Shown: in pieces, positions 52,417 through 61,410 of the stretch
Layout: each line of letters begins with the position of its first letter
Numbering within the stretch: the first letter of the stretch is position 1
NCBI RefSeq assembly: GCF_003326795.1
Contig: NZ_JPWI01000004.1
Span: 62,001-126,000 of the forward strand
DNA length: 64,000 nt
Source of the DNA: Thalassospira profundimaris
GTDB taxonomy: Bacteria; Pseudomonadota; Alphaproteobacteria; Rhodospirillales; Thalassospiraceae
Direction of reading: 5' to 3'
The notes under the pieces: generated by a model
Told to the model about the DNA's origin: nothing
Seen by the model: only the letters and a program-made list of their open reading frames with translations
Databases searched by the model: none
Made by a program: the position numbers and the translations under genes

Positions 52417-53877
52417 GTGAACGAGATCAGCAAAATTGCGCCAGTCGCAATTTGGGAAAACTTTCAGAAACTTTGCGATACCCCGCGCCCGTCGACCAAG
52501 GAAGAAGCCGTTCTTCAGCTTCTTGAAAAAATGGCAGATGACAAAGGTCTGACGCATTTCCGTGACGGTGGTCAGAATCTTGTGATCTCCATACCGGCAA
52601 CACCGGGATATGAAGATCGTAAAATGACGATCCTTCAGGCCCATGTTGATATGGTGACCCAGGCGAATTCCGGTTCGACCCACAATTTTGATACCGATCC
52701 GATCCGAATGCTGATTGATGGCGAATGGATCACCGCAGACAACACCACGCTTGGCGCGGATAACGGTATTGGTGCTGCTGCCATGATGGGCTTCATGACT
52801 GAAGAGGGGCTGGAGCATGGGGCACTTGAACTTCTGTTCACGGTTGACGAAGAGCGCGGGCTGACCGGTGCGATGAATCTTGAGCCGGGTCGTCTCAAGG
52901 GCGAGATCCTTCTGAACCTTGATACTGAAGACGAGTACGAGCTTTGCGTCGGTTGTGCCGGTGGTGGCGATCTGGTCGCGACCTTTGATTACACGCCCGA
53001 AGCAGTTGCTGCCGGTTATGTTGCTCGCGATATTGCCCTGACCGGTCTTAAGGGCGGTCATTCGGGGATTGATATCATTCTGGGTCTTGGTAATGCGAAC
53101 AAGCTGATGGCGCGTTTCCTGCGCACCGCCATTCGTGATTTCGACACCCGGATCGTTTCGATCAATGCCGGTACGGCGCGCAATGCCATCCCGCGTGAAT
53201 CCTTTGCGACCATCGTTCTGCCAGAAGGCAAGGTTGGTGCGTTTGACGCAGCACTTTCTGTCTTTGCGGCTGAGGTGCGCGACGAAATCGGCGCGCTTGA
53301 ACCGAACTTCGCCATTGCAGCCAAAGAAGCCGCACTTCCGGCAACAGCAATGAGCGCAACCGATTCCAAAAACTTCAATAACGCATGTGTAAGTGCACCA
53401 AACGGCGTTCAGGCCATGAGCACCTCGGTCGAAGGTGTTGTTGAAACCTCGATCAACCTTGCGATCATCAAGCTTGCAGATGGTACGGCCAAAGCGACCC
53501 TGTCAGCGCGCAGCTCGATCAATTCGGCGCGTGATGCCATTCGCGAAGCGGCAACCGCCGTTTTTGAGCTGATCGGTGCGACTGTTGTGTGGGGGGATGC
53601 CTATCCGGGCTGGAAGCCGAACGCAAACAGTGAAGTCGTCGACATGATGAAGTCGGTTCACCGCGACATGTTTGGCAAGGACCCGGAAATCCGTGTGATT
53701 CATGCCGGTCTTGAATGTGGTGTTCTGGGAGCGAAATATCCGCACTGGGATATGGTTTCCTTTGGCCCGACCATCAAGCGTGCCCACAGCCCGGACGAAT
53801 GCGTCCATGTACCAAGTGTTGCCCGTTTCTGGGATTATCTTCTGGCGGCGCTTAAAGCGATCCCGACCAAAGGGTAA
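52417..53877 (+). CDS. pepD: Aminoacyl-histidine dipeptidase (M20/PepD)
   Basis: A 486-aa zinc dipeptidase of the PepD group. Metal site marks: LQAHVDMVTQAN (HxD), TTLGADNGIGAAAMMGFM (bridging Asp), LLFTVDEERGLTGAMNLEP (catalytic and metal Glu), LNLDTEDEYELCVGCAGG, and GLKGGHSGIDI. GTG at 52417 with AGGAGA before it is the start. It should cleave Xaa-His dipeptides in the cytoplasm. A hairpin terminator follows, and between stop and terminator lies an isolated copy of a tRNA-Arg anticodon arm. Confidence 0.92.
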   Translation: MNEISKIAPVAIWENFQKLCDTPRPSTKEEAVLQLLEKMADDKGLTHFRDGGQNLVISIPATPGYEDRKMTILQAHVDMVTQANSGSTHNFDTDPIRMLIDGEWITADNTTLGADNGIGAAAMMGFMTEEGLEHGALELLFTVDEERGLTGAMNLEPGRLKGEILLNLDTEDEYELCVGCAGGGDLVATFDYTPEAVAAGYVARDIALTGLKGGHSGIDIILGLGNANKLMARFLRTAIRDFDTRIVSINAGTARNAIPRESFATIVLPEGKVGAFDAALSVFAAEVRDEIGALEPNFAIAAKEAALPATAMSATDSKNFNNACVSAPNGVQAMSTSVEGVVETSINLAIIKLADGTAKATLSARSSINSARDAIREAATAVFELIGATVVWGDAYPGWKPNANSEVVDMMKSVHRDMFGKDPEIRVIHAGLECGVLGAKYPHWDMVSFGPTIKRAHSPDECVHVPSVARFWDYLLAALKAIPTKG

Positions 53878-53900
53878 GGGCCTTCCTGAAAAGGGGCTTT

Positions 53901-53924
53901 AACCCACAGATTAGAAGTCTGTTG
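53901..53924 (-). other. Isolated copy of the tRNA-Arg(TCT) anticodon arm
   Basis: On the minus strand caacagacttctaatctgt (19 nt) is identical to tRNA-Arg 18702-18720, and after one mismatch ggtt matches as well. The acceptor, D and T arms are absent. Such a long identity is not expected by chance in this window. It sits 24 nt past the pepD stop. Confidence 0.7.
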
Positions 53925-53925
53925 G

Positions 53926-53957
53926 TGCGACTGACCGGATTGCTTCGGTCAGTCGCA
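53926..53957 (+). terminator. Rho-independent terminator after pepD
   Basis: Perfect 12-bp repeat tgcgactgaccg / cggtcagtcgca with an 8-nt loop, then tttgttt. Its right arm overlaps the stop codon of the J-domain gene on the other strand. Confidence 0.85.
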
Positions 53958-55313
53958 TTTGTTTGTGGAGCACCATTTGTCGCGGGCGGTCGATCCATTG
54001 CCCGGCACAAGTGCGTCAAGATTGACAAAACCGTTTTCGCCGATAGTGGTTTCGACCTCGATCCAGAAACCCTGACTGTCACCTGAAATATAGACGGTTT
54101 CAAAGCGGGTCAGACGGCGAATGATCTTGTTATTGACGCTGGGACCGTCACGCATATTCAAAAGTTCGCGGTCAACGTAATAGGGATCGCGGTCTTCGCC
54201 GATCAGTTGTTTGACCTGTCTGGTGATCTGGCTGCCTTTTTCGGCGACAAGTTCGGGAATCTCGCGCGTGACAAATCCCTGACCCGGACCAAACGCGATC
54301 AAAGCCACAAAAATCAGCACAAATAGCGGACTAAGATGCAAAAGGGCATCGCCCATGCCAGCACGTTTCCATTCGTCACGCACGCGTCGTGTCGGCTGGC
54401 CATCTTCGAGGCGGCGCAGGCTTGCACGTACCTGTTCGGCAAGAACCGACCTGTTGGTGCCAATGAAATCAAGTGCCTGCATCAGAACCGCCCGCGCCAG
54501 TTGTTTGTTTCCGGCGCGCTCAAAGGCGGTTGCATGGGTAAACAGCATTTTGGCGTTACCCTCGGGCGGGAAACTGCCGCCACGCATATTACCCAGGATG
54601 GCCTTCCAGGCAGGGATGAAGCTTCGCCATCCCCAAAAACCGCGCAGCCAGGTAATCAAACTTGCCTTAAGAGCCATACGCCTCGCCCCTTTGGGGGCAA
54701 GATTGGCGGTAAGGATTTCAACCTTGCAGGAATGCAGAAAACCGCGAACGATCTTGAATTCGACCTGTCTGGGCTGGGCTGAAACAACCCCGGTTACCGC
54801 ACATGAAATGAAACCCTGGGCATTGCTGTCAGTTTTCTTGCGATTATGCCTGCGGGCGCCGGGGTGAATGTTGCTTTTGCGTGCGCCAGCCTTGGCCTGC
54901 TGTTCGCGATAGGCCTGGTTGGCGCGCGCGACTTTTTCATCAGGGCCCGGTTTGGCCTTTTCCTGTTTGCGTCCTGAACCGGCAAAACCCTGTTTGGTGC
55001 GGTTGGCGTTCTGCGCACCTGTGGCGTTCGGACCATAACTCGACGCCGTTGATTTATCGGACGGGCCAGATTTGCCTTTGGCGGTATCTTTTGTGCGGTT
55101 CGCGCCGGCCTGTGCAGGGGCTTTGCGTTCACCTGTCAGGATTTCATAGGCTTCGGTGATGTCTTTGAATTTTTCTTCGGAGTCCGGATCGGTGTTGCGA
55201 TCAGGATGATACTCAAACGCCAGTTTGCGATAGGCGAGTTTGATTTCCTTTGCGCTCGCGCCGGGCGCAATGTTCAGCATACTGTAATAGATGCCAAGAC
55301 GATCGTTGTTCAT
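53949..55313 (-). CDS. J-domain protein with C-terminal SH3-like domain
   Basis: A 454-aa protein. Residues about 7-65 form a J domain: YYSMLNIAPGASAKEIKLAY, RKLAFEYHPDRNTD with HPD, and EEKFKDITEAYEILTG. A long basic, Ala/Lys/Gly-rich disordered linker follows (about 70-150), then a middle helical region, one TM (LSPLFVLIFVALIAFGPG, about 330), and a C-terminal bacterial SH3-like domain (LLNMRDGPSVNNKIIRRLTR, GFWIEVETTIGENGFVN). So the J domain is cytoplasmic and the SH3 domain periplasmic, an unusual layout for a DnaK co-chaperone. The frame opens at ATG 55403; ATG 55313 is preferred since the J domain then starts near the N-terminus. Confidence 0.8.
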   Translation of the reverse strand: MNNDRLGIYYSMLNIAPGASAKEIKLAYRKLAFEYHPDRNTDPDSEEKFKDITEAYEILTGERKAPAQAGANRTKDTAKGKSGPSDKSTASSYGPNATGAQNANRTKQGFAGSGRKQEKAKPGPDEKVARANQAYREQQAKAGARKSNIHPGARRHNRKKTDSNAQGFISCAVTGVVSAQPRQVEFKIVRGFLHSCKVEILTANLAPKGARRMALKASLITWLRGFWGWRSFIPAWKAILGNMRGGSFPPEGNAKMLFTHATAFERAGNKQLARAVLMQALDFIGTNRSVLAEQVRASLRRLEDGQPTRRVRDEWKRAGMGDALLHLSPLFVLIFVALIAFGPGQGFVTREIPELVAEKGSQITRQVKQLIGEDRDPYYVDRELLNMRDGPSVNNKIIRRLTRFETVYISGDSQGFWIEVETTIGENGFVNLDALVPGNGSTARDKWCSTNKCD

Positions 55314-55497
55314 ATCTAAAGCGGATTCCTGTCCTGACACACTTTCCGGCGCATGCGATTGACCGAGGCAGCTTTTGCTGCTTGCCTCTGGTGGCGTAAT
55401 CATATGATGGAAATCTTAACACGTTGTCACTTTTGCCTATTTGTCATATTTTGCAAGAATCACTTGTGCATAGATTTCGAATAAACAGGTAGTCGGC

Positions 55498-56529
55498 TTG
55501 AAACTCAAATTTTGGCAACGCAAAGTCGACGAAGATGACGAACTGTCGGATGACGCTGCCGTATCCGAGTTCGAAATGCCGCCGGGCCATCATCTGGGTT
55601 TTGGCACCCGTTTGCGCGCCAAATGGGAAGGGTATGACGACCCGGTCGAATATTACCTGCTTCAGCTTGAAATAGATGTCTATGCCGAATGGCTGCGCAA
55701 AATGCGTGTCTGGCTGTCACGCCCGGTCGAGCCGGAGCTCGCCGAGCTTGATCTTGATGAGGAAATCGGGCGCTGGCCGCCAGAGCGAATCAAGCTGTAT
55801 GACAAATTGTTCGATCACGGGATCATGATTCCGGGTGGGCACGAATATGCGCTGGAACTCGCAAAGCCACTGGCCCTTGACGAAACGCTCAGCTGTCTTG
55901 AAATCGGAGCCAGACTTGGTGGTGTTGCGCGCTTGCTTGCCGATCGCCTCGGGGTCTGGGTAACAGCCTTCGAGCAGGATGGCGAGTTGGCCCTGTTGGG
56001 GATGGATCGTTCTGTTCATGCCGGTGTGCAAAAAAGAGTCCCGGTTCAGACTTTTGATCCGGCTGAACCGGAATTGCGCAAAGGCTATTTCAACGTTGTG
56101 TATTCGTTTGGCGAGCTGTTCAAGGTGCCCGGCAAGGAGGCATTTCTGGGCGAAGTTGCAGAAACCCTGCGTGAACAGGGGCAGATTCTGTTTACCGACT
56201 ATGTCCTGACTCGCGATCTTGACGATAATGCACTGGCACAATGGGCCAAGCTTGAAGGTGACGAGCTGTATCCCTGGACCGCACAGGAATATAAATCCCG
56301 GCTCGGACAACTGAAATTTGATATCCGCATCGCCAAGGATGAGTCGGAAACCCATCTCGTTCACATCAAAAAAGCATGGATGACCATGCTTTCAGACATT
56401 CAAAAGTCCGGATTGGACCCGGATGTGATGGATTATATCGTTCCAGAGATGGAAATGTGGATGAATCGCGTAAAAATGCTTGAAAATGGCTCGCTGGCCT
56501 TTTATCGGTTCTACGCAACGATCAATTGA
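55498..56529 (+). CDS. SAM-dependent methyltransferase-like protein
   Basis: A 343-aa protein. Residues about 125-250 resemble a class I methyltransferase: SCLEIGARLGGVARLLADRL for the SAM-binding loop, VTAFEQD for the acidic ribose contact, FNVVYSFGELFKVP as motif-IV-like, and EVAETLREQGQILFTDYVL. The first about 100 residues and the C-terminal helical part (HIKKAWMTMLSDIQKSGLDP) are specific to this protein. Translation apparently starts at TTG 55498 with AGGTAG before it; the next in-frame ATG is 55576. Substrate unknown. Confidence 0.7.
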   Translation: MKLKFWQRKVDEDDELSDDAAVSEFEMPPGHHLGFGTRLRAKWEGYDDPVEYYLLQLEIDVYAEWLRKMRVWLSRPVEPELAELDLDEEIGRWPPERIKLYDKLFDHGIMIPGGHEYALELAKPLALDETLSCLEIGARLGGVARLLADRLGVWVTAFEQDGELALLGMDRSVHAGVQKRVPVQTFDPAEPELRKGYFNVVYSFGELFKVPGKEAFLGEVAETLREQGQILFTDYVLTRDLDDNALAQWAKLEGDELYPWTAQEYKSRLGQLKFDIRIAKDESETHLVHIKKAWMTMLSDIQKSGLDPDVMDYIVPEMEMWMNRVKMLENGSLAFYRFYATIN

Positions 56530-56607
56530 TCGCTCAGGTTTCAGACTGCTGCTGGCGACTTTGACGGGATTTGATCTGATTTCTGTCGCCGCAACCTGTT
56601 TTAGGTA

Positions 56608-56636
56608 TTGACAGGGGCATGTCGTACTTCTATTTT
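56608..56636 (+). promoter_or_regulatory. Putative sigma-70 promoter of rpmJ
   Basis: TTGACA (56608-56613), 17-nt spacer, TATTTT (56631-56636), 41 nt before the rpmJ ATG. Confidence 0.65.
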
Positions 56637-56677
56637 CCGGCTTCCTCGAAGGGGCCAAGTTTCTAAGGTTTAAGATT

Positions 56678-56803
56678 ATGAAGATCCGGAACTCATTGAA
56701 ATCCGCGAAGCTGCGGGAAAAAGGCTGCCGTATCGTGCGCCGCCGTGGCCGCGTATACGTGATCAATAAAAAGAACCCGCGTTTCAAGGCGCGCCAGGGT
56801 TAA
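56678..56803 (+). CDS. rpmJ: 50S ribosomal protein L36 (zinc-free type)
   Basis: A 41-aa ribosomal protein: [41 protein letters not shown]. It is the longer form common in alphaproteobacteria, with one Cys and no CxxC zinc ribbon. A promoter candidate and a strong terminator frame it as a single-gene unit. It is below common ORF length cut-offs. Confidence 0.97.
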   Translation: MKIRNSLKSAKLREKGCRIVRRRGRVYVINKKNPRFKARQG

Positions 56804-56831
56804 TTCCCGGTACCTTGTTCTCAAAGGTTTT

Positions 56832-56870
56832 ACAAAACGCCGCACCGGTTTATCCAGTGCGGCGTTTTGT
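56832..56870 (+). terminator. Rho-independent terminator of rpmJ
   Basis: Perfect 14-bp repeat acaaaacgccgcac / gtgcggcgttttgt, 11-nt loop, then tttat. It can also serve the cyclase gene from the other strand. Confidence 0.88.
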
Positions 56871-56903
56871 TTTATCTGCCTGATGTGTGATGGCGTCTGG
56901 TGC

Positions 56904-58775
56904 CTAGGCGTCGATACCGTCAATGGCAATGGTGTAAACTGCGGTGGTTTCGCTTCTGCCGCGGAGCAGAACTTCCTTGGCAAGGGTAACGCGTGACGGA
57001 TCAGAAAGCTGATTGCGCGTGGTTTCTCCAAGCAAAATCCTGGTGCCCAGTTCCTTGTTCATGGCTTCCAGTCGCGCCGCACTATTCACAGAATCGCCAT
57101 TGACCGTGAAGGAAAGCCGATCCGGTGCGCCAATGCTGCCTGCCACAAGCTCACCGGTATTGACGCCGCAACGGCACCGCAATGTCGTACCTTTGAACTG
57201 TTTGCTGTGAACCAGCTTTTGGAGCTCTATCGCTGTTTCCAGCGCTGCATCGGCGTGATCTGGCTGTTCTCCAACCGCATTATAGACCGCGAGAATCGCG
57301 TCCCCCTGAAACTGGGTGATAATCCCGTGGCGCGCCTCGATAATAGCGGTGGCATCAGCGAAATAGGCATTGAGGATATCAACCACATCCTGCGGATCGG
57401 CCTTTTCACTCATTGTCGTAAAGCCCTGAAGATCTACAAATAGCGTTGTGGCCACGCATTTGCGTGACGGAACGGTGCCGGTATCGCTTTGAGATGTCAA
57501 AAGTGTCTGGGCAATAGCTGGGGGCACAAATTTGCCAAAGATCCGTTCAATACGTGCGCGATCATGTAACGTATGGACCATATGGTTGAAGGATGTCGCT
57601 GCATCGTTGAATTCGCTGATGATGCTGTCTGGTAGTTGTGGCAATGCCTTGAGGTCACCGTCTTCAAACTGGCGCGTTGCCATCGAGAACCGTTTGAGTG
57701 GTCGGGAAAAGAGGTGTGCGATCACCCACGCTATAATCACGGAACCCAACAGAACAACGGCTCCGATAAGAAACAGTCGATTTATTCTTTGTCCCTCTGC
57801 CTCGAAAACAGAGGGCGCAAAATGTATTCCGAATGTGATCGGATTCGTTGAGCCATCAGAATCGTTTCGGGTCACGATGATCTGATATTCACCGTTAATC
57901 ACGACCTGGGATGCGTCAATTCGCTGATCAAGTGCATAACTCAGGCTATCGCCGAGCTCAACCGGCTCCCATCTGGCACGTTGGGACAAGATCGGATCGC
58001 CAATCTGATCCATACGGGGCAGGACACTTGTCGCTTCTTCAATCGATTTTGGAATGAACCCCGATTTCTCGGTGCGCATATTGACCTTTTGCCAGTTTGA
58101 CAGACCTGGATGGGCGATAATGTGGTCTGCAACTGTGATAAAGGCTGTGCGACCATCATCTTTTTGCTGCATCGGAAGGTCACGCGACAAACCGGGCAGG
58201 GTGAGATACTGGATCAGTGCACCAAGATACTGACCATCCTGAAACAGCGGGATCGCTTCACCAAGGACAGCTTCACCAATCAGGCTCTGCCAATAGGGGA
58301 AAAGAGTCTGACTTTGGGCAGGGCCCATTTTCAGAAGCTGAGAGGTGATCATCATGTCATAGAGATCAGCTTTTTCTTTCACAACCTTCTGATTGTGTTG
58401 ATCGTAACCGATAAAGGAACCGTCGGGCGTTGTAATTCCGATGGCGGCAATGGCTTTTTCGGTCGCGATCAATGATGCTGCCTGGCTTGACCAGAAGGCT
58501 GGTGAAAGAGGATCGATTGCGCCTTCGGCAACCTTGGTGGCGATCCAGACATTGCGGCGCGCTGTCTGTGCCAGCCTGTCGTGGATGATCCGTTCTGCAT
58601 CGGCAATGTCCGCACTGGTCATCGTGATCCAGAGGTCGCGGGTATTCTGAAGAGCTGTCTGGAGACCAAAATAAAGCGACAACCCAACGCCGGTCACACT
58701 GCTGAGCAGCAAGCCGCTGAGCAGGACCGCGAAAATGGAAAGTCGCCCGTGACGTTTTGCCAATATGCTCTCCAA
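56904..58775 (-). CDS. Membrane adenylate/guanylate cyclase (class III)
   Basis: A 623-aa cyclase. TM1 (about 14-36, IFAVLLSGLLLSSVTGVGLS), a periplasmic sensor of about 290 residues, TM2 (about 335-358, RLFLIGAVVLLGSVIIAWVI), a HAMP-like linker, and a class III catalytic domain from about 430: TLFVDLQGFTTMSE with the metal Asp, GIITQFQGDAILAVYN with the second Asp, RCGVNTGELVAGSIG, and FTVNGDSVNSAARLEAM with Asn and Arg of the transition-state site. It should make cAMP or cGMP. TTG at 58775 is the frame start; another TTG at 58763 lies right after GGAGAG and may be used. It is a paralogue of the next gene upstream. Confidence 0.9.
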   Translation of the reverse strand: MESILAKRHGRLSIFAVLLSGLLLSSVTGVGLSLYFGLQTALQNTRDLWITMTSADIADAERIIHDRLAQTARRNVWIATKVAEGAIDPLSPAFWSSQAASLIATEKAIAAIGITTPDGSFIGYDQHNQKVVKEKADLYDMMITSQLLKMGPAQSQTLFPYWQSLIGEAVLGEAIPLFQDGQYLGALIQYLTLPGLSRDLPMQQKDDGRTAFITVADHIIAHPGLSNWQKVNMRTEKSGFIPKSIEEATSVLPRMDQIGDPILSQRARWEPVELGDSLSYALDQRIDASQVVINGEYQIIVTRNDSDGSTNPITFGIHFAPSVFEAEGQRINRLFLIGAVVLLGSVIIAWVIAHLFSRPLKRFSMATRQFEDGDLKALPQLPDSIISEFNDAATSFNHMVHTLHDRARIERIFGKFVPPAIAQTLLTSQSDTGTVPSRKCVATTLFVDLQGFTTMSEKADPQDVVDILNAYFADATAIIEARHGIITQFQGDAILAVYNAVGEQPDHADAALETAIELQKLVHSKQFKGTTLRCRCGVNTGELVAGSIGAPDRLSFTVNGDSVNSAARLEAMNKELGTRILLGETTRNQLSDPSRVTLAKEVLLRGRSETTAVYTIAIDGIDA

Positions 58776-58911
58776 TGACTTAAAGCGATTCGGTGAAGCG
58801 CAGCCTGTCGTCTGAGTTCAACTGAGCTCATGAATTGAATAGCTTATGGGCTTTTGAAGACCATGGAAAGGGCGGAGCGACATCTCGCCGCCGCCGCCCG
58901 TTCCGATCGCG

Positions 58912-60762
58912 TTAACTGGCCTTGAAGCCCGGCACCGTGTAAAGCTCGGTCGTGCTGTGGCGGCCACGCAACAGAACGTCACCGGCTTTGACAACGCGTT
59001 TGGGGTCCGAAAGCAATACCCGGGTGGTTTCGGAAATCAGAACATTGGTGCCAAGCACCTTGTTTTCCTGTTCCAGTCGCGAGGCGGTATTGACCGCATC
59101 GCCATGAACGGTAAAGGACAAGCGCGCCTTTGCACCAACATTCCCGGCAACCATCGGTCCCGTGTTGACCCCGCAGCGGATCTGTAATGTCAGGCCTTCG
59201 AATGTGCGGCTGGAAACCTCGTTTTGCAGGGCAATGGCGCTATCAAGTGCCGCATCCGCGTGGTTTTCCAGATCGTCAAACACGTTATAGACAGCAAGAA
59301 TCGCATCCCCCTGAAACTGGGTCACGATGCCACCATGGGATTCGATGATCTGGGTTGCACAATCGAAATAGTCATTGAGCATCGCGATGATCTGATTTGG
59401 ATGCAGGCTTTCACACATTGATGTGAAATGTGCGATATCGATAAACAGGACGGTTGCTTCTGATTGTTGTGGCGGCAACACACCTGAATCATTGCCAGAT
59501 GCCAGAAGCTTTTTGGCAATGGATTGCGGGACAAACTTACCAAACAGATTGGTGATCCGTTCGCGGTCATGGACTGCCATCATCATGTGGTTAAAGGAGC
59601 GCGCTGCGTCATCATATTCACGGATACGGCTTCCGGAAAGCTGCGGAACATCGGCAGAGGCAATGTCCTCATCCTCAAAGGCGCGGGCAGCGGCGGCAAA
59701 GCGCCGGATTGGTTTGGTGAACTGTTTGGACAGTATAATCGCGACAATCACCGCAATGACCAGCACGGCACCACCCAGAACGGACGCCAGAACAAGGCGA
59801 TTCCATTCATCATTAAACAGCTCTTCGGTAAAATGTATGCCGATGATGACAGGTGAAATGGGGGCATTCATCACCTGACGGGTGACAATGAGATGATATT
59901 TACCATCGACTTCAAGTCCGGCAAGGCGCAAGCCGGTATTTTGCCGCTCATCTTTTTCATCCGTTTTGATCCGTTCCGATTTGCCGATATTGGCAAGAAC
60001 CGGGTCACCGATATCGTGAATGGTTGGCAGTGGAAGCGGGCTTCGCGCGATATCAGCCCCGTTGATCAGTTTGTTGGCGGTGTCTTCCCCCCAGTCTCGC
60101 AAATCAGGATGGGCCATCACCCGATTGCCTCCAATCAGGATGAACGGAGTACCGGGAAGGTCTTCGCGTCCGCGAATCAGGCTGTCCGACAAGTTTGACA
60201 GCGACAGGTACTGAATAAAGGTCCCCAGATAATGCCCGTCATAAAAAAGCGGAACCCAACTGGTCAGGACCGTGCGATTGAAAAACGGATCCCAACGCGG
60301 AAATCCGGTGCGGTTGGAAATCGGGCCACGAATGTGTGCCAATTCGGAAAACAGCATATCGTCTTGGGGCAGGGTGCGTCGGATTTCTGTCATATCTTCG
60401 GGATTGAAACCGATGAATTGCCGGTCCCCTGTTATCAGACCATAGGCCATGACATCCATGTCTGCGGCAGCAAGGGCACGCATCGCATTGGTCCAGCCAT
60501 ATTGGAAGCTGGGATCAAGTGTGCCGTCGGCGACCTGCTTTGCGACCCAGTCGGAACGTTCATCAACTTCGCTCATACGTTCATGCATGGTGCGCTGGAC
60601 AGCTGTCAGATCCACATCAGCCAGCATGACCCAGAGATTGCGGGTGTTTTCATATGCGGTACCAAGACCGACATACAGGGCAAGGCCAACACCAAAAACG
60701 CTGGTGGTAACGAAACTGGCAAGAAGGACAGAAAGGACAGAATATCTGCGTTTGGATATCAC
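58912..60762 (-). CDS. Membrane adenylate/guanylate cyclase (class III), paralogue
   Basis: A 616-aa cyclase of the same build as its downstream neighbour: TM1 (about 8-30), periplasmic sensor, TM2 (about 325-348, LASVLGGAVLVIAVIVAIIL), HAMP-like linker, catalytic domain from about 430 (TVLFIDIAHFTSMCE, GIVTQFQGDAILAVYN, RCGVNTGPMVAGNVGA, FTVHGDAVNTASRLEQEN). All metal and transition-state residues look intact. The two proteins match over their whole length but their sensors differ enough to suggest different signals. GTG at 60762 is the start, with AGGAAAAAA before it. 136 bp separate the two genes, so they may be one operon. Confidence 0.9.
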   Translation of the reverse strand: MISKRRYSVLSVLLASFVTTSVFGVGLALYVGLGTAYENTRNLWVMLADVDLTAVQRTMHERMSEVDERSDWVAKQVADGTLDPSFQYGWTNAMRALAAADMDVMAYGLITGDRQFIGFNPEDMTEIRRTLPQDDMLFSELAHIRGPISNRTGFPRWDPFFNRTVLTSWVPLFYDGHYLGTFIQYLSLSNLSDSLIRGREDLPGTPFILIGGNRVMAHPDLRDWGEDTANKLINGADIARSPLPLPTIHDIGDPVLANIGKSERIKTDEKDERQNTGLRLAGLEVDGKYHLIVTRQVMNAPISPVIIGIHFTEELFNDEWNRLVLASVLGGAVLVIAVIVAIILSKQFTKPIRRFAAAARAFEDEDIASADVPQLSGSRIREYDDAARSFNHMMMAVHDRERITNLFGKFVPQSIAKKLLASGNDSGVLPPQQSEATVLFIDIAHFTSMCESLHPNQIIAMLNDYFDCATQIIESHGGIVTQFQGDAILAVYNVFDDLENHADAALDSAIALQNEVSSRTFEGLTLQIRCGVNTGPMVAGNVGAKARLSFTVHGDAVNTASRLEQENKVLGTNVLISETTRVLLSDPKRVVKAGDVLLRGRHSTTELYTVPGFKAS

Positions 60763-60807
60763 TCGGTTTTTTCCTGAAACGGAGGTTCCCCAACCTCAGG
60801 CGGCATC

Positions 60808-61245
60808 TTAGCGGCGATCGAACTTGGTTGAAAGGATGATTGAACTTGATGTTCGTTTTATCCCGGCAAGCTCGCCAATCCGGTCCAGTACCCCGTCAAG
60901 CTCTTCGGGCGTATCAGCGGCAACTTCGGCAATCAGGTCATATTCCCCCGAAATTGCCAGACAGCGAATGCAATGCGGGATTTTCTGCAATGCGCCGACC
61001 ACTCCTGCGGATTGCTTTTGTTCTAGCTGGATCATGACTTCGGCCAGAAGAACCGGTCGCGCGCTGTCTCCGAGCTGCACGGTGTATCCGGTAATGGTTT
61101 GTGATTTTTCAAGGCGTTCGAGCCGTTCCTGTACAGCACTGCGTGATAGTCCGACATCGCGCGCCAGTGCCGCAGTCGGTATGCGGGCATTTTCCTGCAA
61201 TCTTGCGATCAGGCGACGGTCGGTTTCATCAAGTCGGCGTTTCAT
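60808..61245 (-). CDS. Lrp/AsnC family transcriptional regulator
   Basis: A 145-aa regulator: DETDRRLIARLQENARIPTA and ALARDVGLSRSAVQERLERL form the AsnC-type helix-turn-helix, and the rest is the RAM ligand-binding domain (VLLAEVMIQLEQKQSAGVVG, AISGEYDLIAEVAADTPEEL). It is divergent from the saccharopine-dehydrogenase-family gene with 165 bp between starts and likely controls it in response to an amino acid. Confidence 0.93.
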   Translation of the reverse strand: MKRRLDETDRRLIARLQENARIPTAALARDVGLSRSAVQERLERLEKSQTITGYTVQLGDSARPVLLAEVMIQLEQKQSAGVVGALQKIPHCIRCLAISGEYDLIAEVAADTPEELDGVLDRIGELAGIKRTSSSIILSTKFDRR

Positions 61246-61410
61246 CGGTCATGCCCATTAAAATGACGGGTTATTCAATTGTTTTGACAGTATTGCCGGG
61301 TTGCAAGCGTTAGTCCAGCGGCGGAGCATAAAGGGGTAAACAACAAAACGTTATCAGGGCAGTTACGGCATCCATCGCGATGGTGTCTGTTCCGTCGGGA
61401 GTTAGAGACA

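Noticed and set aside
18754-53900. Region between tRNA-Arg and its anticodon-arm copy as one integrated island
   Set aside because: The copies are in opposite orientation, and the interval holds ordinary chromosomal genes such as tyrS, znuCB, cysK and rpmF with no integrase.
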